From NCBI RefSeq assembly GCF_021442325.1, contig NZ_CP087879.1:2604001-2668000 (forward strand): DNA of 64,000 bases, in the 5' to 3' direction. Below, in pieces: positions 61,711-64,000 of the stretch. Source of the stretch: Agromyces marinus. Its GTDB lineage: Bacteria; Actinomycetota; Actinomycetes; Actinomycetales; Microbacteriaceae. Under the pieces are notes generated by a model, which saw nothing but the letters and a program-made list of their open reading frames with translations, did not search any database and had not been told where the DNA came from. Within the stretch, counting starts at the first letter, position 1; every line of letters starts with the position of its first letter. A program made the position numbers and the translations under genes.

Positions 61711-62733
61711 TTACTCGCCTGCCTGGAGGAAGAGGTCGCCGGTGTAGAACGACGACGGCTCCGAGACCTCGGGCAGCTTGCCCGCGGCGACGAAGTAGTC
61801 CTGCATGCCGTCGAGCCACGAGTCGACGGTGCCGTCCTCGGTGAGGGTGTCGAGCTCGTCGAGCGAGAGCACCTTGTTGTTCGCGGCGTCCGCGGCGACG
61901 GCTTCGGCGTCGAGCGCGTTGTACGCCGCGGTCAGCGCGACGGCCTCGTCGGGGTTCTCGTAGCGGAACGTGATCGCGTCGCGCAGTGCCTTCAGCACGC
62001 GGTCGACCTTCTCGGGCTCGTTCTCGACGACGTCGTTGCCGGCCACGAACGCGGTCGGGAAGGCGACGGTGTCCTCGAAGTCGGAGTTCTGCGCGATCTC
62101 GACGAGGTCGGGCACCTGCTCCTTCACGGTCGCGAGCGCGGGATACCAGAAGCCGGCACCCTCGACCTGGCCGGATGCCAGCGCGGAGACGATCGCGGAG
62201 GGCTCCATGGGCACGAGCTCGACGTCGTCCTTGGTCATGCCCGCGTCCTCGAGGGCGAGGGTCAGGATCATGTCGCCGGAGGTGCCCTCGGGGACCGCGA
62301 CGGTCTTGCCGCGCAGGTCCTCCATGGAGTCGTTGCCCGGTTGGCCGACGACCCGGTCGGACTGGCCGAGGGTGTTCATCGCGATGATCTTCGCCTCGCC
62401 GCTCGCCGGCAGCCAGAACGCGCCCGGCCCGATGTAGCCGAAGTCGAGGTCGCCCGTGCCGAGCGCCTGGATCTGCAGGGGTCCGTTGGTGAAGGACGGG
62501 GTCTCGACGTCGAGCCCGTACTTCTCCCAGTAGCCCTGGTCGTCCGCGATGGCGAGCAGGCTCGTGCCGTTGAAGTCGGGGATGTACCCGAAGTTCACCC
62601 CGATGACGTCGTCGTACTCGCTCTGCGCGGCGGCCGAGTCGCTCGATTCGCCGTCGGAGGCGCATCCGGTCGCGAGGAGGGCGACGGCGGCGCCGACGGC
62701 GGCCGTGCCGAGGAGCTTCCTGGAAATTCGCAT
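61711..62733 (-). CDS. ABC transporter substrate-binding lipoprotein (SsuA/NrtA/TauA type)
   Basis: A 340-aa protein. The lipoprotein signal MRISRKLLGTAAVGAAVALL ends in a lipobox LLATGC (Cys about 24). The binding domain has VNFGYIPDFNGTSLLAIADD, YWEKYGLDVETPSF, LQIQALGTGDLDFGYIGPGA and LRGKTVAVPEGTSGDMILTL. This NMT1/SsuA pattern serves uptake of sulfonates, taurine, nitrate or pyrimidine precursors; two sulfatases in the same operon favour an organosulfur compound. Confidence 0.92.
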   Translation of the reverse strand: MRISRKLLGTAAVGAAVALLATGCASDGESSDSAAAQSEYDDVIGVNFGYIPDFNGTSLLAIADDQGYWEKYGLDVETPSFTNGPLQIQALGTGDLDFGYIGPGAFWLPASGEAKIIAMNTLGQSDRVVGQPGNDSMEDLRGKTVAVPEGTSGDMILTLALEDAGMTKDDVELVPMEPSAIVSALASGQVEGAGFWYPALATVKEQVPDLVEIAQNSDFEDTVAFPTAFVAGNDVVENEPEKVDRVLKALRDAITFRYENPDEAVALTAAYNALDAEAVAADAANNKVLSLDELDTLTEDGTVDSWLDGMQDYFVAAGKLPEVSEPSSFYTGDLFLQAGE

Positions 62734-62800
62734 GGCTGTGCTTCCCTTCAGTGGGTGTGGGGGTGATTCAGGTGCTGGATGGGTGGGGGCAGGCGCCGCG

Positions 62801-63619
62801 TCAGTGCGACGTGGCCCCGGCGGCGATGCCGGGTTCCTGGTGGTACACCGCGTGCCAGACGCGGTTGCGCAGCTCCCCGAACTCGGGGCTCAGGCGCACG
62901 TCCTCCGTGCGGGGGTACGGGAGGTCCACGTCGATGACGTCGTGGATCCGGCCGGGCCGGGCGGCCATGACGACCACCCGGTTGGCGAGGAACACGGCCT
63001 CGTCGACGTCGTGCGTGATGAACATGACCGTTCGCTTCTCGCGGCTCCACGTGTCGAGCAGCTGCTCCTGCAGCTTCACGCGCGTCAGGGCGTCGAGGGC
63101 GCCGAACGGTTCGTCCATCAGCAGGATCGAGGGGTTCACGGCGTAGGCGCGGGCGATCGCGCACCGCTGCTTCATGCCGCCGGAGAGCATCTTGGGCAGG
63201 GCGTCGGCGAACTGCTGGAGTCCGACCATCTCGATGAAGTGCTCGGCGCGTTCGCGGCGCTCCGACCTCGGCACGCCGTTGATCTTCAGGCCGAACTCGA
63301 CGTTCCTGCGGACCGAGAGCCACGGGAACAGGGCGTACTGCTGGAAGATGACGCCGCGCTCCGGACCGGGGCCCGAGACGGAGCGGCCATCGACGAGCGC
63401 CTCGCCCGAGATGGGCGTCTCGAGCCCGGCGAGCACGTTCATGAGCGTGGACTTGCCGCAGCCCGAGGGCCCGACGACGGTGACGAACTCGTTGTCGGCG
63501 ATGTCGATCGAGACGCGGTCGAGGGCGACGAACTCCTCGCCCTTGAGCGGGAAGGTCTTCGTGACCTCGCGGACGGAGATCTTGGCGGCGGTGGTCGTCG
63601 CGGGGTTCGTGGTGGTCAT
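62801..63619 (-). CDS. ABC transporter ATPase (SsuB/TauB type)
   Basis: A 272-aa protein from the ATG at 63619 (AGGAA 7 nt upstream, ATGA overlap with the permease stop). Walker [19 protein letters not shown] (about 49), Q-loop [19 protein letters not shown], signature [17 protein letters not shown], Walker [17 protein letters not shown] and H-loop [16 protein letters not shown]. All catalytic residues are present. It powers the importer with the binding protein and permease of the cluster. Confidence 0.95.
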   Translation of the reverse strand: MTTTNPATTTAAKISVREVTKTFPLKGEEFVALDRVSIDIADNEFVTVVGPSGCGKSTLMNVLAGLETPISGEALVDGRSVSGPGPERGVIFQQYALFPWLSVRRNVEFGLKINGVPRSERRERAEHFIEMVGLQQFADALPKMLSGGMKQRCAIARAYAVNPSILLMDEPFGALDALTRVKLQEQLLDTWSREKRTVMFITHDVDEAVFLANRVVVMAARPGRIHDVIDVDLPYPRTEDVRLSPEFGELRNRVWHAVYHQEPGIAAGATSH

Positions 63620-64000
63620 CGACGTTCCTGCCATCCGGTCAGCTTGGTTTCGGCGAAGAGGAGCAGGCGGTCCATGACGAGGCCGAGGATGCCGATCAGG
63701 ACGATGCCCACGAAGATGGTCGCCAGGTCGTAGTAGATCTGCGCCTCCTGCATCCGTCGCCCGAGGCCCGCCTGTGCGGCGAGCAGCTCCGCGGCGACGA
63801 GCGTGGCCCACGCGGAGCCGAGGCCGACGCGCATGCCGACGAGGATGAACGGCGTCGACGCCGGGACGACGACGCGGGCGAAGATCGTGCCGTCCTTCGC
63901 ACCCAGCACGCGGGCGGCGTTGATCAGCGTCTTGTCGACGCTCACGACGCCCTGGTACGTCGAGATGACGCACGCGAGGAAGGCGGCGAGGAAGATGACC
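63616..64000 (-). CDS. ABC transporter permease (SsuC/TauC type), C-terminal part (partial)
   Basis: The gene enters from beyond the right edge; about 127 residues are visible. They read [20 protein letters not shown], then [20 protein letters not shown], the EAA loop [20 protein letters not shown], and [20 protein letters not shown]. This is the BPD_transp_1 fold of sulfonate/taurine/nitrate permeases. The stop overlaps the ATPase start (ATGA). The full length and upstream promoter are outside the window. Confidence 0.93.
   Translation of the reverse strand, partial: VIFLAAFLACVISTYQGVVSVDKTLINAARVLGAKDGTIFARVVVPASTPFILVGMRVGLGSAWATLVAAELLAAQAGLGRRMQEAQIYYDLATIFVGIVLIGILGLVMDRLLLFAETKLTGWQERR

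Overview
The window is a stretch of high-GC chromosome from an actinobacterium, most likely a member of the Microbacteriaceae. The reasons are the very high G+C, frequent GTG starts, strong GGAGG-type ribosome sites, the recurrent 'gatgcc/ggcatcc' usage, and the gene repertoire (DUF2510, YcnI/CopC, DUF3516 helicase, cysteine-free HesB-like protein, DHA2 exporters). This is an inference from composition and families; the species cannot be named from the sequence alone.

Region 1 (1-1261): the N-terminal part of a secreted coiled-coil protein of the cell-wall hydrolase type (minus strand), then a tRNA-Glu, tRNA-Asp, tRNA-Phe cluster and a rho-independent terminator.

Region 2 (1188-15797): a 14.5-kb integrative and mobilizable element inserted in the 3' part of tRNA-Phe. 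A perfect 74-bp direct repeat (attL 1188-1261, attR 15724-15797) bounds it. Contents in order: tyrosine integrase and small Xis-like protein; an HTH protein; a cargo block with a multi-pass membrane protein, a small 'YRYAYRP' protein, a divergent 287-aa protein of unknown function and a two-gene HEPN-like module; a MobF (TrwC/TraA-type) relaxase-helicase; a hipBA toxin-antitoxin pair with a readable operator; a protein of unknown function; a GIY-YIG nuclease; and two copies of one IS481-family element, the second reduced by an internal 534-bp deletion. No type IV secretion or coupling-protein gene is seen, so transfer would need a helper. A shared ACCTGAG-containing motif lies upstream of xis-int, the HTH gene and the relaxase, and suggests one control circuit for excision and transfer.

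Region 3 (15.8-46.6 kb): ordinary chromosomal genes. They include a CPA1-type Na+/H+ antiporter broken by one base in a G run, YggT, TetR with a zinc alcohol dehydrogenase, two EamA exporters, malate dehydrogenase, an acyl-CoA oxidase, RecQ, a copper-linked copC/ycnI operon, a secreted 5'-nucleotidase, a DUF3516 helicase carrying an unusual 19-bp-periodic inverted repeat, an aldo/keto reductase, a BCCT transporter, an ArsR-SRPBCC pair and a TauE/SafE exporter with a DUF2510 protein.

Region 4 (46.7-58.7 kb): a heterodimeric ABC exporter, two MFS transporters, a SNF2 helicase, a MOSC protein and an alpha/beta hydrolase.

Region 5 (58.7-64 kb): a sulfur-scavenging cluster, all on the minus strand and tightly packed: ABC permease (cut by the window end), ATPase, lipoprotein binding protein and two type I sulfatases. 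It probably imports an organosulfur compound and releases sulfate from esters.
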